Shown piece by piece: positions 1 to 5,680 of a stretch of 5,680 bases of DNA. This DNA is from Clostridia bacterium (GTDB lineage: Bacteria > Bacillota > Clostridia > Oscillospirales > Acutalibacteraceae). The translations under genes were made by a program, and so were the position numbers. Numbering within the stretch: position 1 is the first letter of the stretch; each line of letters begins with the position of its first letter. The notes under the pieces are model-generated. The model was not told the origin of the DNA, made no database searches, and was given only the letters and a program-made list of their open reading frames with translations. Where the stretch lies: NCBI GenBank assembly GCA_017631745.1, contig JAGBSR010000097.1:1-5680 (forward strand), given 5' to 3'.

Positions 1-820
1 GCTTGAGAGACATTGAATGAATTTTCCAATAGCTTTCCTCATTGTCTTCGTCCATACTTGCAATAACATATACTGTCTGAGAGCCGAAGGACGTCGTTAC
101 ATAATATCTGCCGTCCTGAATTCGCTTGCTGTCTTCTACAGCAACCTTACCACTGCTCTTTGCTCCTGCCGACTCACCTGCTGCAAAGTAATAGCAGGAA
201 TTGTAATAATAGCATTCCTCTGTGTTGAGTGCGTGGTTAGTCTCAAGACCGAAGTGTCTGAGTATACTGTCGATTTCCTCAGCAGGAATTTTATAATAGC
301 AATAATCGCCACTTTCATCGCCGAATCTCATAGCAGGGTCAGCTTCGTGGGTAATTGCCACAGATGAATAACCGAAAGAGGTATAAAGCCCGTCTTCACA
401 ATAGGGTCTGATGTGCTTGAAAATCTCTTCGGCCGACACTTTTTCTGCATCAAATCCAACATTCACCAAAGGCCACAGCTTGGCAAGGTGCTTTTCAAGC
501 TCTTCCTTATCCTCCTGAGGAAGTATAAGCACAGCAACGGCCTTTTCTTCTTCACCGCTTTGCTCAAAGACATTGCCGAAACCGCCGAGCACTGCCACAC
601 AGGCAGTAATAACTGCCATAAAGCAAGTGAGAATAACTAGAGCGTATCTTGATCTCTTCTCGCTTTTTGCGTCTGCCGCGGGAGCTTTCTTTTTTCTTGT
701 AATTTTCTCAGGCGCAGGCATCTTTTCCTCAGGTATGTTTACCTGAAATTTTTTCGGAGCCTGAGTCTGTTCTGCAGTAACCATGTTGCCGTCATATTCT
801 TTTGAACATTTTTCGCTCAT
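1..820 (-). CDS. Unrecognised single-pass membrane protein with a cysteine- and tyrosine-rich outer domain (partial, C-terminus missing)
   Basis: The frame is open for 273 codons from the ATG at 820 and runs off the left edge without a stop, so the C-terminus is missing. Residues 1-58 are polar and highly charged, with Pro/Ala/Lys stretches and a basic run (RKKK at 42-45, KRSR at 55-58) directly before one hydrophobic segment at about 59-81. This predicts a cytoplasmic N-terminus, one membrane helix and an outer domain from about residue 85. The outer domain begins acidic and lysine-rich (86-114), then has aromatic clusters (CYY at 174-176, CYYYNSCYYF at 203-212) and four cysteines (141, 174, 203, 209). 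No signal-peptidase or lipobox site is evident. AAGGAAG lies 10 nt before the ATG, and the gene follows the HAD gene by 22 nt, so it is probably the next gene of the operon. I do not recognise the family. The existence of the gene is well supported; its function is unknown. Confidence 0.85.
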   Translation of the reverse strand, partial: MSEKCSKEYDGNMVTAEQTQAPKKFQVNIPEEKMPAPEKITRKKKAPAADAKSEKRSRYALVILTCFMAVITACVAVLGGFGNVFEQSGEEEKAVAVLILPQEDKEELEKHLAKLWPLVNVGFDAEKVSAEEIFKHIRPYCEDGLYTSFGYSSVAITHEADPAMRFGDESGDYCYYKIPAEEIDSILRHFGLETNHALNTEECYYYNSCYYFAAGESAGAKSSGKVAVEDSKRIQDGRYYVTTSFGSQTVYVIASMDEDNEESYWKIHSMSLK

Positions 821-842
821 GATGTTAAATCTTCCTTCGCTT

Positions 843-1520
843 TTAAATTAAATCAAGAAGCTGAGTGATTTTTTCAATCTCTGCCACTGTATTCTGACCG
901 AGACCCTTTCCTTTAAAGTCGCCGTAATTCATTCTTACAGCCTTCATATCGGCACCGAGTGCACCCTGAATATCGTTTACGGGGTGGTCTCCTACATAGA
1001 GCGCCTGATGATTTTCAATGCCTGCTCTTCTGATAGCCTCATCGAAAATTCTTCTGTCGGGCTTGTAGATGCCGATGTCGCCTGATACCACAACAACATC
1101 AAACATTTCTCTGATGCCTGCTGTGTCAAGCTTGATATTCTGCAGTGAGGATACACCGTTTGTAATACAGCCTAAGATGTAGCCTCTCTTTTTAATTTCT
1201 TTGAGTACGTCGAGAGCGCCGTCAAGCATTACAATGTGCTTGCCGAAATCATAGTTGAATGAATCGAAAAGCTCCTGCATGGGAGGATGGTCTTCCCAGC
1301 CCCAGAGCTCTATCATCTCGGGAAAGTAAACCTCTCTGTCTTTGTAACCGCCGTCAACGTGCTCTTCCATTTCGTCGAGCTTTCTGAGTCTTTCTTCCTC
1401 GCTTATGTTCGGAAAGTACTTATCAAGAAAGCTCTCGCAGTAAAGTCTGTATGCACCCTTTCTGCTTTGAAGAGTGTCGTCAAAATCGAAAAATATGCCC
1501 TTTACATCTAATTTAGCCAT
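843..1520 (-). CDS. HAD-superfamily (subfamily IA) phosphatase, YjjG/YigB-like
   Basis: This 225-residue protein is a complete HAD hydrolase, the usual size for subfamily IA enzymes with a helical C1 cap. All four motifs are present. Motif I is DFDDT at 12-16 (nucleophile Asp12, acid/base Asp14), motif II is ITNG at 119-122 (Thr120), motif III is Lys153-Pro154, and motif IV is GDHPVND at 177-183 (Asp178, Asp183). The helical cap occupies about residues 18-95. The stretch ITNG...LQ...L...GI...FD and the GIYKPDRRIFD segment resemble E. coli YjjG, a pyrimidine nucleotidase, and to a lesser degree YigB, an FMN phosphatase. The substrate cannot be read from the sequence. The gene is a likely cytosolic phosphomonoesterase using Mg2+. 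Its start overlaps the ribF stop by 8 nt, and its GAGGTGAG ribosome binding site (1526-1533) lies inside the end of ribF, so translation is probably coupled. The neighbour suggests a flavin phosphate substrate, but that is only inference. Confidence 0.93.
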   Translation of the reverse strand: MAKLDVKGIFFDFDDTLQSRKGAYRLYCESFLDKYFPNISEEERLRKLDEMEEHVDGGYKDREVYFPEMIELWGWEDHPPMQELFDSFNYDFGKHIVMLDGALDVLKEIKKRGYILGCITNGVSSLQNIKLDTAGIREMFDVVVVSGDIGIYKPDRRIFDEAIRRAGIENHQALYVGDHPVNDIQGALGADMKAVRMNYGDFKGKGLGQNTVAEIEKITQLLDLI

Positions 1521-2430
1521 TATTTCTCACCTCATTATACATCTTTTTTGCTTTTTCTATATCGTTTCCTATAGCCTCTTTAAGAGCATCTATATCGGAA
1601 AATTTCTTTTCTTCTCTTATAAATTTTACAAGCTGTACCTGCACTCTTCTGCCGTAAAGATCACCCGAAAAATCGAGTATGCAGGTTTCACTTCTCATAG
1701 AGTCTTCTGCCACGGTAGGTCTTACGCCCACATTGGTAACGCTCAGATATTCCTCGCCGTCAACCTTTGTCAGTGACATATACACTCCGAACTTAGGCAC
1801 TATGAAATCTTCGGGGAAGCTTTGGTTTATGGTGGGGAAACCCCAGGTTTTACCGAGGCCGTCGCCTCTTTTTACCTCAAAGTCATATGAAAAATATTCA
1901 CCCAGCATTGCATTGGCTTTTTCTATTTCGCCCTGCTGAATAAAATTTCTTATTGCCGTTGAGCTGACAACCTCATCACCAAGAAGCACGGGCTCAACCG
2001 AGAAAAACTCAATATTTCTTTCGCTGAGCTCCTGTCTCATAGTTTCAGCATTGCCCTTGCCGCCCTTACCGTAATGATAGTCGAAACCGCAGGACACCGC
2101 CTTGGCACCGAGCTTTTTAACAAGGATTTTTTCTATAAACTCCGACGGCTCGTAGTTCATACCCTCGCGGAAATTAAAGTCCACCACCGTAAAGCCCATT
2201 TCCTGAAGTCTTACCTTTTTATGCTCTTCACTTGTGAGCATCGGTGGTACAACACCTGAAACAAGCTTTCTCGGGTGAATGTCAAAAACAAGCACCACGG
2301 GGACAAGGTCTTTTTCCTTAGCTGCTGTAAGAGCTCTGTCAAGCACCATTTTGTGCCCGATGTGGATACCGTCAAAATAGCCAAGAGCAACTGCAGTGCC
2401 TTTTTCTTTTAATTTTTCAAGACAAAACAA
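1513..2430 (-). CDS. ribF: Bifunctional riboflavin kinase / FAD synthetase RibF
   Basis: RibF phosphorylates riboflavin to FMN and adenylylates FMN to FAD in the cytosol. With the chosen start the protein has 305 residues, normal for the family. The N-terminal nucleotidyltransferase domain carries GYFDGIHIGH at 17-26 (the HxGH nucleotide-binding signature) and SSTAIR at 156-161. The C-terminal kinase domain, from about 180, has GFPTIN at 197-202 (the PTxN Mg-ATP motif, usually PTAN), TNVGVRPT at 232-239, and ETCILDF at 248-254, where Glu248 is the expected catalytic base. The position after ET is commonly His in this motif and is Cys here. The frame can be extended to a TTG at 2451, overlapping truB. 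I prefer the TTG at 2430 because AGGAGGG sits 5 nt before it and the first residues then lead directly into the conserved strand. The gene follows truB by 10 nt and overlaps the HAD gene, so it is co-transcribed with both. No RFN element is seen before it. Confidence 0.95.
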   Translation of the reverse strand: MFCLEKLKEKGTAVALGYFDGIHIGHKMVLDRALTAAKEKDLVPVVLVFDIHPRKLVSGVVPPMLTSEEHKKVRLQEMGFTVVDFNFREGMNYEPSEFIEKILVKKLGAKAVSCGFDYHYGKGGKGNAETMRQELSERNIEFFSVEPVLLGDEVVSSTAIRNFIQQGEIEKANAMLGEYFSYDFEVKRGDGLGKTWGFPTINQSFPEDFIVPKFGVYMSLTKVDGEEYLSVTNVGVRPTVAEDSMRSETCILDFSGDLYGRRVQVQLVKFIREEKKFSDIDALKEAIGNDIEKAKKMYNEVRNNG

Positions 2431-2435
2431 GCTAA

Positions 2436-2442
2436 CCCTCCT
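2436..2442 (-). promoter_or_regulatory. Ribosome binding site of ribF, overlapping the truB stop codon
   Basis: On the mRNA strand AGGAGGG is formed partly from the truB stop codon TAG (2443-2441). It is followed by a 5-nt spacer and TTG at 2430. This near-perfect match to the anti-Shine-Dalgarno sequence decides the ribF start and suggests that ribosomes ending truB reinitiate at ribF. Confidence 0.8.
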
Positions 2443-3331
2443 ATCTGACAAAGACCCTTTTTACACTCAGCTGTGTTTTGTTTTCATCTATTTCGCCCAC
2501 ACCGAGAAACTCATTATTCGGTGAGTAAACTCTGTATAAGCCGGGCTCTTTTTTACCGCCGAAACGACCGCAGTCAAGCTCACCGCCATTTGAAAAACGC
2601 TTTGCCTGAGGTGCCGTCACTTTGATTTTATCATATACCACAAGAGAGTCAACTCCCTCAACTGCACTTTCAATATTTCCCTCGTCTTTTAGCTTTTCGA
2701 GTTCTTCAAAAGTATAGCACTTATCTATACAAATACCGTTTGCCTTGGTACGGCGAAGGCTTGTCATAGTCGCACCGCAGCCTAAGCTGTCGCCTATATC
2801 GGCTATGAGAGTACGGATATACGTGCCGCTTGAGCATTCGCATTCTATTTCGTACTCTGCCGTTTCCTCACAGTATGAGATAAGCTCAAGAGAATGAATT
2901 GTCACCTTACGGCTTTCTCTTTCTATCTCAATACCCTGACGGGCTAAATCATAAAGGCGCACACCGTCTTTTTTGATAGCCGAATACATAGGCGGAATCT
3001 GCTCAATTTCACCACGAAAAGAAGCGAGAGCGTTTTTCACAGCCTGCACATCAGCCTTAACCTCATACTCACCTGTCACATTACCGGTGATGTCAAGGGT
3101 GTCGGTGGTTTTGCCTAAGATAAACTTGGCTCTGTAAGCCTTGTCGTGACTCGGGATAAGCTCAATAAATCTTGTGGCGTGGCCTATGGCAATGGGTAAC
3201 ACACCCGTAGCCATAGGGTCGAGAGTGCCCGTATGACCGGCTTTTTTTATGCCGAAAATTCTTCTGATTTTAGCAACAGCCACAAATGATGTTATTCCCT
3301 CAGGCTTGTCCACATATACAAAACCGTTCAT
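2441..3331 (-). CDS. truB: tRNA pseudouridine-55 synthase TruB
   Basis: TruB converts U55 in the T loop of elongator tRNAs to pseudouridine and also helps tRNA fold. The 296-residue protein has the expected length. It opens with the family N-terminus NGFVYVDKPEGITS and has the catalytic motif GHTGTLDPMATG at 32-43, with Asp38 as nucleophile. Tyr66 (KAYRAKF), PPMYSAIKKDG at 113-123 and SSGTYIRTL at 167-175 with Arg173 form the rest of the active site. The part after about residue 230 (YDKIKVTAPQAKRFSNGG onward) fits the small C-terminal PUA-like RNA-binding domain. The frame stays open upstream to an ATG at 3376, but those 15 extra codons run through a hairpin repeat and do not resemble TruB. 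The ATG at 3331 has AAAGGAG ahead of it and gives the standard N-terminus. The gene follows a 167-nt structured gap after nrnA, and ribF begins 10 nt after its stop. Confidence 0.97.
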   Translation of the reverse strand: MNGFVYVDKPEGITSFVAVAKIRRIFGIKKAGHTGTLDPMATGVLPIAIGHATRFIELIPSHDKAYRAKFILGKTTDTLDITGNVTGEYEVKADVQAVKNALASFRGEIEQIPPMYSAIKKDGVRLYDLARQGIEIERESRKVTIHSLELISYCEETAEYEIECECSSGTYIRTLIADIGDSLGCGATMTSLRRTKANGICIDKCYTFEELEKLKDEGNIESAVEGVDSLVVYDKIKVTAPQAKRFSNGGELDCGRFGGKKEPGLYRVYSPNNEFLGVGEIDENKTQLSVKRVFVR

Positions 3332-3341
3332 CAGTGCTACT

Positions 3342-3348
3342 CTCCTTT
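3342..3348 (-). promoter_or_regulatory. Ribosome binding site of truB
   Basis: AAAGGAG on the mRNA strand lies 10 nt before the ATG at 3331 and supports that start rather than the upstream ATG at 3376. No sequence able to sequester it by simple base pairing was seen in the preceding leader. Confidence 0.7.
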
Positions 3349-3357
3349 CATAATCTC

Positions 3358-3426
3358 GTTTGCCAAGGGCAAACATATCGAATTGCCGTCAGGCAATATA
3401 TCGAGCTGTCGCAGACAGCATATCGA
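3358..3426 (-). repeat. Array of three short hairpins joined by identical 7-nt linkers
   Basis: On the mRNA strand the unit is the linker TCGATAT followed by a perfect hairpin, three times in a row. Linkers are at 3420-3426, 3398-3404 and 3375-3381, giving periods of 22 and 23 nt. The stems are GCTGTC/GACAGC (3405-3419, loop TGC), ATTGCC/GGCAAT (3382-3397, loop TGAC) and GTTTGCC/GGCAAAC (3358-3374, loop CTT). The stems differ in sequence yet each is fully complementary, so pairing seems to be conserved rather than sequence. The array ends 16 nt from the truB ribosome binding site core. It has no U-tract and is therefore not an obvious terminator. It may be an interspersed structured repeat or part of a leader RNA; the role is unknown. 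Confidence 0.75.
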
Positions 3427-3485
3427 GTTTGCTGTGGGACTCTTTCCCACACCCTGTAAGCTTTTGTAAAAGCTTGAGCAAAACT
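3426..3485 (-). other. Possible three-way-junction RNA element in the nrnA-truB spacer
   Basis: Downstream of the nrnA stop codon the mRNA strand can close an outer stem AGTTTTGCT (3485-3477) with AGCAAACT (3433-3426), 8 bp with one bulged U. Inside it are two hairpins: AAGCTTTT/AAAAGCTT (3458-3475, short loop) and GTGGGA/TCCCAC (3434-3450). The second could gain one pair at the expense of the outer stem. The fold is read by eye and no energy was computed. It directly abuts the first TCGATAT linker of the hairpin array, so the two may be one element. No run of U follows any stem, which argues against an intrinsic terminator. Confidence 0.5.
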
Positions 3486-3498
3486 TTAGTTATTTATT

Positions 3499-4449
3499 TT
3501 ATATAATCTCTTCAATTATATACTTCTTTATCTTTTCCAGTGCCTCTTCCATAGTACCCTTTACCTCACAGCCTGCAGCACGCATATGTCCGCCGCCGCC
3601 AAAGTGAGCACATATAGCCGAAGCATCACAGCTTTCGCCTGTACGCACAGATACGCCGATTACACCGTCACGCTCTTCTTTGAGAGTAATGCCGATTTCC
3701 ACGCCCTCAATCTGCCTTGTTATAGGCTTGATAGCATCAAGAGCTGACTTGTCAACACCGCACTCGTCAAGCATATCCTTAGTAACACTGATAACTGCCA
3801 CCTTGCCCTCGCCGAAAATCTCAAGGGTATCAAGACACATCTTCTGAAGCATAAAGTCGCCCATTGCCTTTGTCTCAAACATTCTGACATTGATTCGGCT
3901 GTGGTCTGCGCCTGCTTCTATAAGCTCAGCAGCAATTCTGTGGGTACGGGGAGTAACATTTGAATATTTAAAGCAACCCGTATCAGTACTGCAACCTGTA
4001 TAAATGCAATCTGCAATTTCCTTGGTCACGGGAGTATCCATAGCCTTGATGAGAAGATAAACTATCTCACAGCAGGATGCACTGTCGCTTTCACAGTAGG
4101 TCTTCTCAGCAAAAAGTCTTGAGGTTTCGTGGTGGTCGATGGCGAGATTTACTCTCTCACCGTATTTTTCGCTCAAGCTCTCGCCTAAAAGCTTTCTTTC
4201 GGCAACATCCACACTGACCACAAATTCCTCGGCGAAATCCTCTTCAACTATGCCATCACAGAGAAATGAAAACTTCTTGGGTATAGGGTCGGCGTTGATG
4301 AGCCTTGCTCTTTTGCCCATATCTCTGAGGGCGCGCAGAAGAGCAAAGCCGCTGCCGAGAGTGTCACCGTCGGGGTTTCTGTGAGTGAGAATAAGGATGT
4401 TGTCTCTACTTTTCAGAAGCGCGACGGCTTCGTTAAAATCAATCTTCAT
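3499..4449 (-). CDS. nrnA: DHH/DHHA1 phosphoesterase, NrnA-type nanoRNase / pAp phosphatase
   Basis: NrnA-type proteins degrade very short RNA oligonucleotides and dephosphorylate 3'-phosphoadenosine 5'-phosphate to AMP, in the cytosol with Mn2+. The 316-residue length fits. The DHH domain has the metal ligands in order: HRNPDGDTLGS at 23-33 (His23, Asp27, Asp29), Asp81 in VSVDVAE, the DHH triad at 105-107, and TDTGCF at 155-160 with Asp156. The C-terminal DHHA1 domain ends in GGGGHMRAAG at 284-293, which binds the substrate. RecJ is excluded because the protein is far too short. The open frame extends 26 codons upstream into rbfA, but the ATG at 4449 has AGAGGTG 6 nt before it and begins with a typical N-terminus. 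It overlaps the end of rbfA by 11 nt, so translation is probably coupled. The place between rbfA and truB is the usual one in Clostridia. Which of the two activities dominates cannot be told from the sequence. Confidence 0.94.
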   Translation of the reverse strand: MKIDFNEAVALLKSRDNILILTHRNPDGDTLGSGFALLRALRDMGKRARLINADPIPKKFSFLCDGIVEEDFAEEFVVSVDVAERKLLGESLSEKYGERVNLAIDHHETSRLFAEKTYCESDSASCCEIVYLLIKAMDTPVTKEIADCIYTGCSTDTGCFKYSNVTPRTHRIAAELIEAGADHSRINVRMFETKAMGDFMLQKMCLDTLEIFGEGKVAVISVTKDMLDECGVDKSALDAIKPITRQIEGVEIGITLKEERDGVIGVSVRTGESCDASAICAHFGGGGHMRAAGCEVKGTMEEALEKIKKYIIEEII

Positions 4450-4804
4450 CACCGTCACCTCTGTGCTGAGATTCCTCCAGGACTTTAAACATATTAAAGC
4501 CCTGTTCGATAGAATCGTCTGCAACAAATTTAAGCTCAGGAGTTTTTCTTAAGTGGAGTCTGCCGCCTACCTCGCGTCTGATATAACCTGTGGCAGCGGT
4601 GAGACCCTTGACAGCCTCTTTAGCCGAGTCAATGCCCTTGATGTCACTTACATATACCTTTGCATATGAAGCGTCTGAGCTGACCTCAACTCTTACAACT
4701 GTCAGCATTTTCCCCATCACACGAGGGTCTTTGAGTTCCCTGATGATGGCTGTAATTTCTCTTTTTATATCTTCCGATACACGGTTTATTCTGAAACCTG
4801 CCAT
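4439..4804 (-). CDS. rbfA: Ribosome-binding factor A
   Basis: RbfA binds the 30S subunit near the 5' end of 16S rRNA and is needed for late 30S maturation, notably in the cold. The 121-residue protein is the normal size and is a single KH-like domain. Family features are the N-terminal RINRVSEDIKREI at 5-17, LKDPRV at 24-29, the AxG interruption typical of its KH-like fold (Ala71-Thr72-Gly73), and LRKTPELKFVADDS at 85-98. The tail is acidic and short (GDGDED). The start at 4804 has AAAGGAA with a 6-nt spacer. The gene begins 17 nt after the infB stop and its last 11 nt overlap nrnA. Its place directly after infB is conserved across bacteria. Confidence 0.97.
   Translation of the reverse strand: MAGFRINRVSEDIKREITAIIRELKDPRVMGKMLTVVRVEVSSDASYAKVYVSDIKGIDSAKEAVKGLTAATGYIRREVGGRLHLRKTPELKFVADDSIEQGFNMFKVLEESQHRGDGDED
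4456..4462 (-). promoter_or_regulatory. Ribosome binding site of nrnA inside rbfA
   Basis: AGAGGTG on the mRNA strand precedes the ATG at 4449 by 6 nt and lies in the last codons of rbfA. It supports the internal start over the longer frame, and it places nrnA under likely translational coupling. Confidence 0.65.
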
Positions 4805-4821
4805 AAGCTTTTCCTTTCAGA

Positions 4822-5680
4822 TTAATCTCTGTATTCTTCGATCATAAAGCACTCGAATACGTCGCCTTCCTTGATGTCGTTGAACTTCTCAAGACCGATA
4901 CCGCACTCAAAGCCTGTCTGTACTTCCTTAACGTCGTCCTTGAAACGGCGAAGTGATGAGATTGAGTCTTCGGTGATAACGATACCGTCGCGGACAACAC
5001 GGATGAGTGCATTTCTTGCAACCTTACCCTCGAGTACATATGAACCTGCAATCTTACCTGCTGATGAAAGGTTCATAACTGTACGAACCTCGATACGGCC
5101 AAGAGCAACCTCTCTCTGCTTGGGAGCAAGCATACCCTTCATAGCTGCTTCTACTTCTTCGATGCAGTCATAAATAACTCTGTACATTCTGAGTTCTACA
5201 CCGTCACGCTCTGCAAGTGCCTGAGCATTTGTGTCGGGACGAACGTTGAAGCCGACGATGATAGCATTTGAAATGCCTGCAAGCTGAACGTCGCTTTCGT
5301 TGATAGCACCAACACCGCCGTGGATAACACGAACTCGTACTTCTTCGTTGCTGAGCTTTTCAAGGTTCTGCTTAAGAGCTTCAACTGAGCCCTGAACGTC
5401 TGCCTTAACAATGATAGCAAGCTCTTTCATCTGACCGTCCTGAAGTGATGAGAAGAGGTTATCAAGAGTAACCTTCTGCTGTGCACCCCATTCAGCCTGC
5501 TTAGCTTCGTGAATCTTTCTTTCAACAAGTTCACGGGCAAGCTTTTCGTCTGATGCAACGTCGAATGTGTCACCTGCGCCGGGAGTTGTGCTGAGACCTG
5601 TTACCTCAACGGGCACTGAGGGGCCTGCTTCCTTGATACGGGTACCTCTTTCAGTCTGCATTACTCTTACTCTACCTACA
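4822..5680 (-). CDS. infB: Translation initiation factor IF-2 (partial, C-terminal part)
   Basis: IF-2 is the GTPase that brings fMet-tRNA to the 30S subunit and promotes subunit joining. Only the last 285 residues are in the window; the open frame passes the right edge and the ATG at 5661 is internal, since the codons before it read GRVRV, as in the family. The fragment starts in the beta-barrel domain after the G domain (RIKEAGPSVPVEVTGL), crosses a charged helical linker, then enters IF-2 domain 3/C1 (KADVQGSVEAL, HGGVGAINESDV, IIVGFNVRPD). It ends with the C2 domain that binds fMet-tRNA (GRIEVRTV, GKIAGSYVLEGKV, GFECGIGLEKFNDIKEGD). The GTP-binding motifs lie outside the window. Many arginine codons are CGT and many valines GTT, unlike the AGA-rich genes downstream, as expected for a highly expressed gene. 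The stop lies 17 nt before rbfA. Confidence 0.98.
   Translation of the reverse strand, partial: VGRVRVMQTERGTRIKEAGPSVPVEVTGLSTTPGAGDTFDVASDEKLARELVERKIHEAKQAEWGAQQKVTLDNLFSSLQDGQMKELAIIVKADVQGSVEALKQNLEKLSNEEVRVRVIHGGVGAINESDVQLAGISNAIIVGFNVRPDTNAQALAERDGVELRMYRVIYDCIEEVEAAMKGMLAPKQREVALGRIEVRTVMNLSSAGKIAGSYVLEGKVARNALIRVVRDGIVITEDSISSLRRFKDDVKEVQTGFECGIGLEKFNDIKEGDVFECFMIEEYRD

Noticed and set aside
17..367. Open frame on the plus strand opposite the membrane protein gene
   Set aside because: The minus strand here is a continuous frame with a ribosome binding site and coherent protein features; the plus-strand frame has no clear ribosome binding site and no recognisable family. The same holds for the other plus-strand frames across the window.
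2431..2440. FMN riboswitch (RFN element) before ribF
   Set aside because: Only 10 nt separate truB and ribF, and the nrnA-truB spacer does not show the conserved RFN sequence blocks.
3337..3351. Four-codon reading frame (ATG AAA GGA GAG TAG) overlapping the truB ribosome binding site
   Set aside because: It could be a leader peptide, but it has no ribosome binding site of its own and arises easily because the Shine-Dalgarno sequence encodes Lys-Gly-Glu by chance.
3332..3376. N-terminal extension of truB to an upstream ATG
   Set aside because: The extra 15 codons run through the last hairpin of the repeat and do not match the TruB N-terminus, whereas the ATG at 3331 has a good ribosome binding site.
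3358..3426. CRISPR array
   Set aside because: The constant part is only 7 nt and the variable parts are self-complementary hairpins of about 15-17 nt, with no cas genes near.
3434..3475. Intrinsic terminator after nrnA
   Set aside because: Two hairpins are present but neither is followed by a U-tract on the mRNA strand, and truB and ribF downstream show no convincing promoter of their own.
3449..3482. Internal promoter for truB (TTGCTC, 17 nt, TACAGG)
   Set aside because: The -10 match is poor and the segment lies entirely within the possible paired structure, so it is not better than chance.

Overview
The window is a stretch of one minus-strand transcription unit from a bacterium that is most likely a low-to-mid GC Firmicute of class Clostridia, perhaps of the Oscillospiraceae/Ruminococcaceae type. 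The gene order infB-rbfA-nrnA-truB-ribF is the typical Clostridia version of the nusA-infB translation operon. The ribosome binding sites are strong purine-rich ones and one gene appears to start with TTG. The taxonomic placement is an inference from gene order and protein motifs; no marker gene allows a firmer call.

The mRNA reads from right to left. At the right edge lies the C-terminal half of translation initiation factor IF-2 (infB, cut by the window edge). After it come ribosome-binding factor A (rbfA), a DHH/DHHA1 phosphoesterase of the NrnA nanoRNase/pAp-phosphatase type, tRNA pseudouridine-55 synthase (truB), the bifunctional riboflavin kinase/FAD synthetase (ribF), a HAD-IA phosphatase, and an unrecognised single-pass membrane protein that runs off the left edge. 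That last gene has no stop codon in the window but is a clean open frame of 273 codons from its ATG. Genes are packed tightly: rbfA/nrnA and ribF/HAD overlap by 11 and 8 nt, and the other gaps are 10 to 22 nt. No terminator or convincing promoter was seen between genes, so co-transcription is likely.

The only sizeable gap is between nrnA and truB (3332-3498, 167 nt), and it is the most interesting non-coding part. It holds a possible three-way-junction RNA fold followed on the mRNA by three short perfect hairpins. Each hairpin is preceded by the same 7-nt linker TCGATAT, while the stems differ in sequence. The pattern looks like an interspersed structured repeat or a leader RNA for truB-ribF.

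Functionally the genes cover translation initiation (IF-2), 30S maturation (RbfA), tRNA modification (TruB), turnover of very short RNAs and pAp (NrnA) and flavin cofactor synthesis (RibF). The HAD phosphatase next to ribF could act on a flavin or nucleotide phosphate, but this is unproven. Apart from the hairpin region and the orphan membrane protein, the window is an ordinary conserved housekeeping region.
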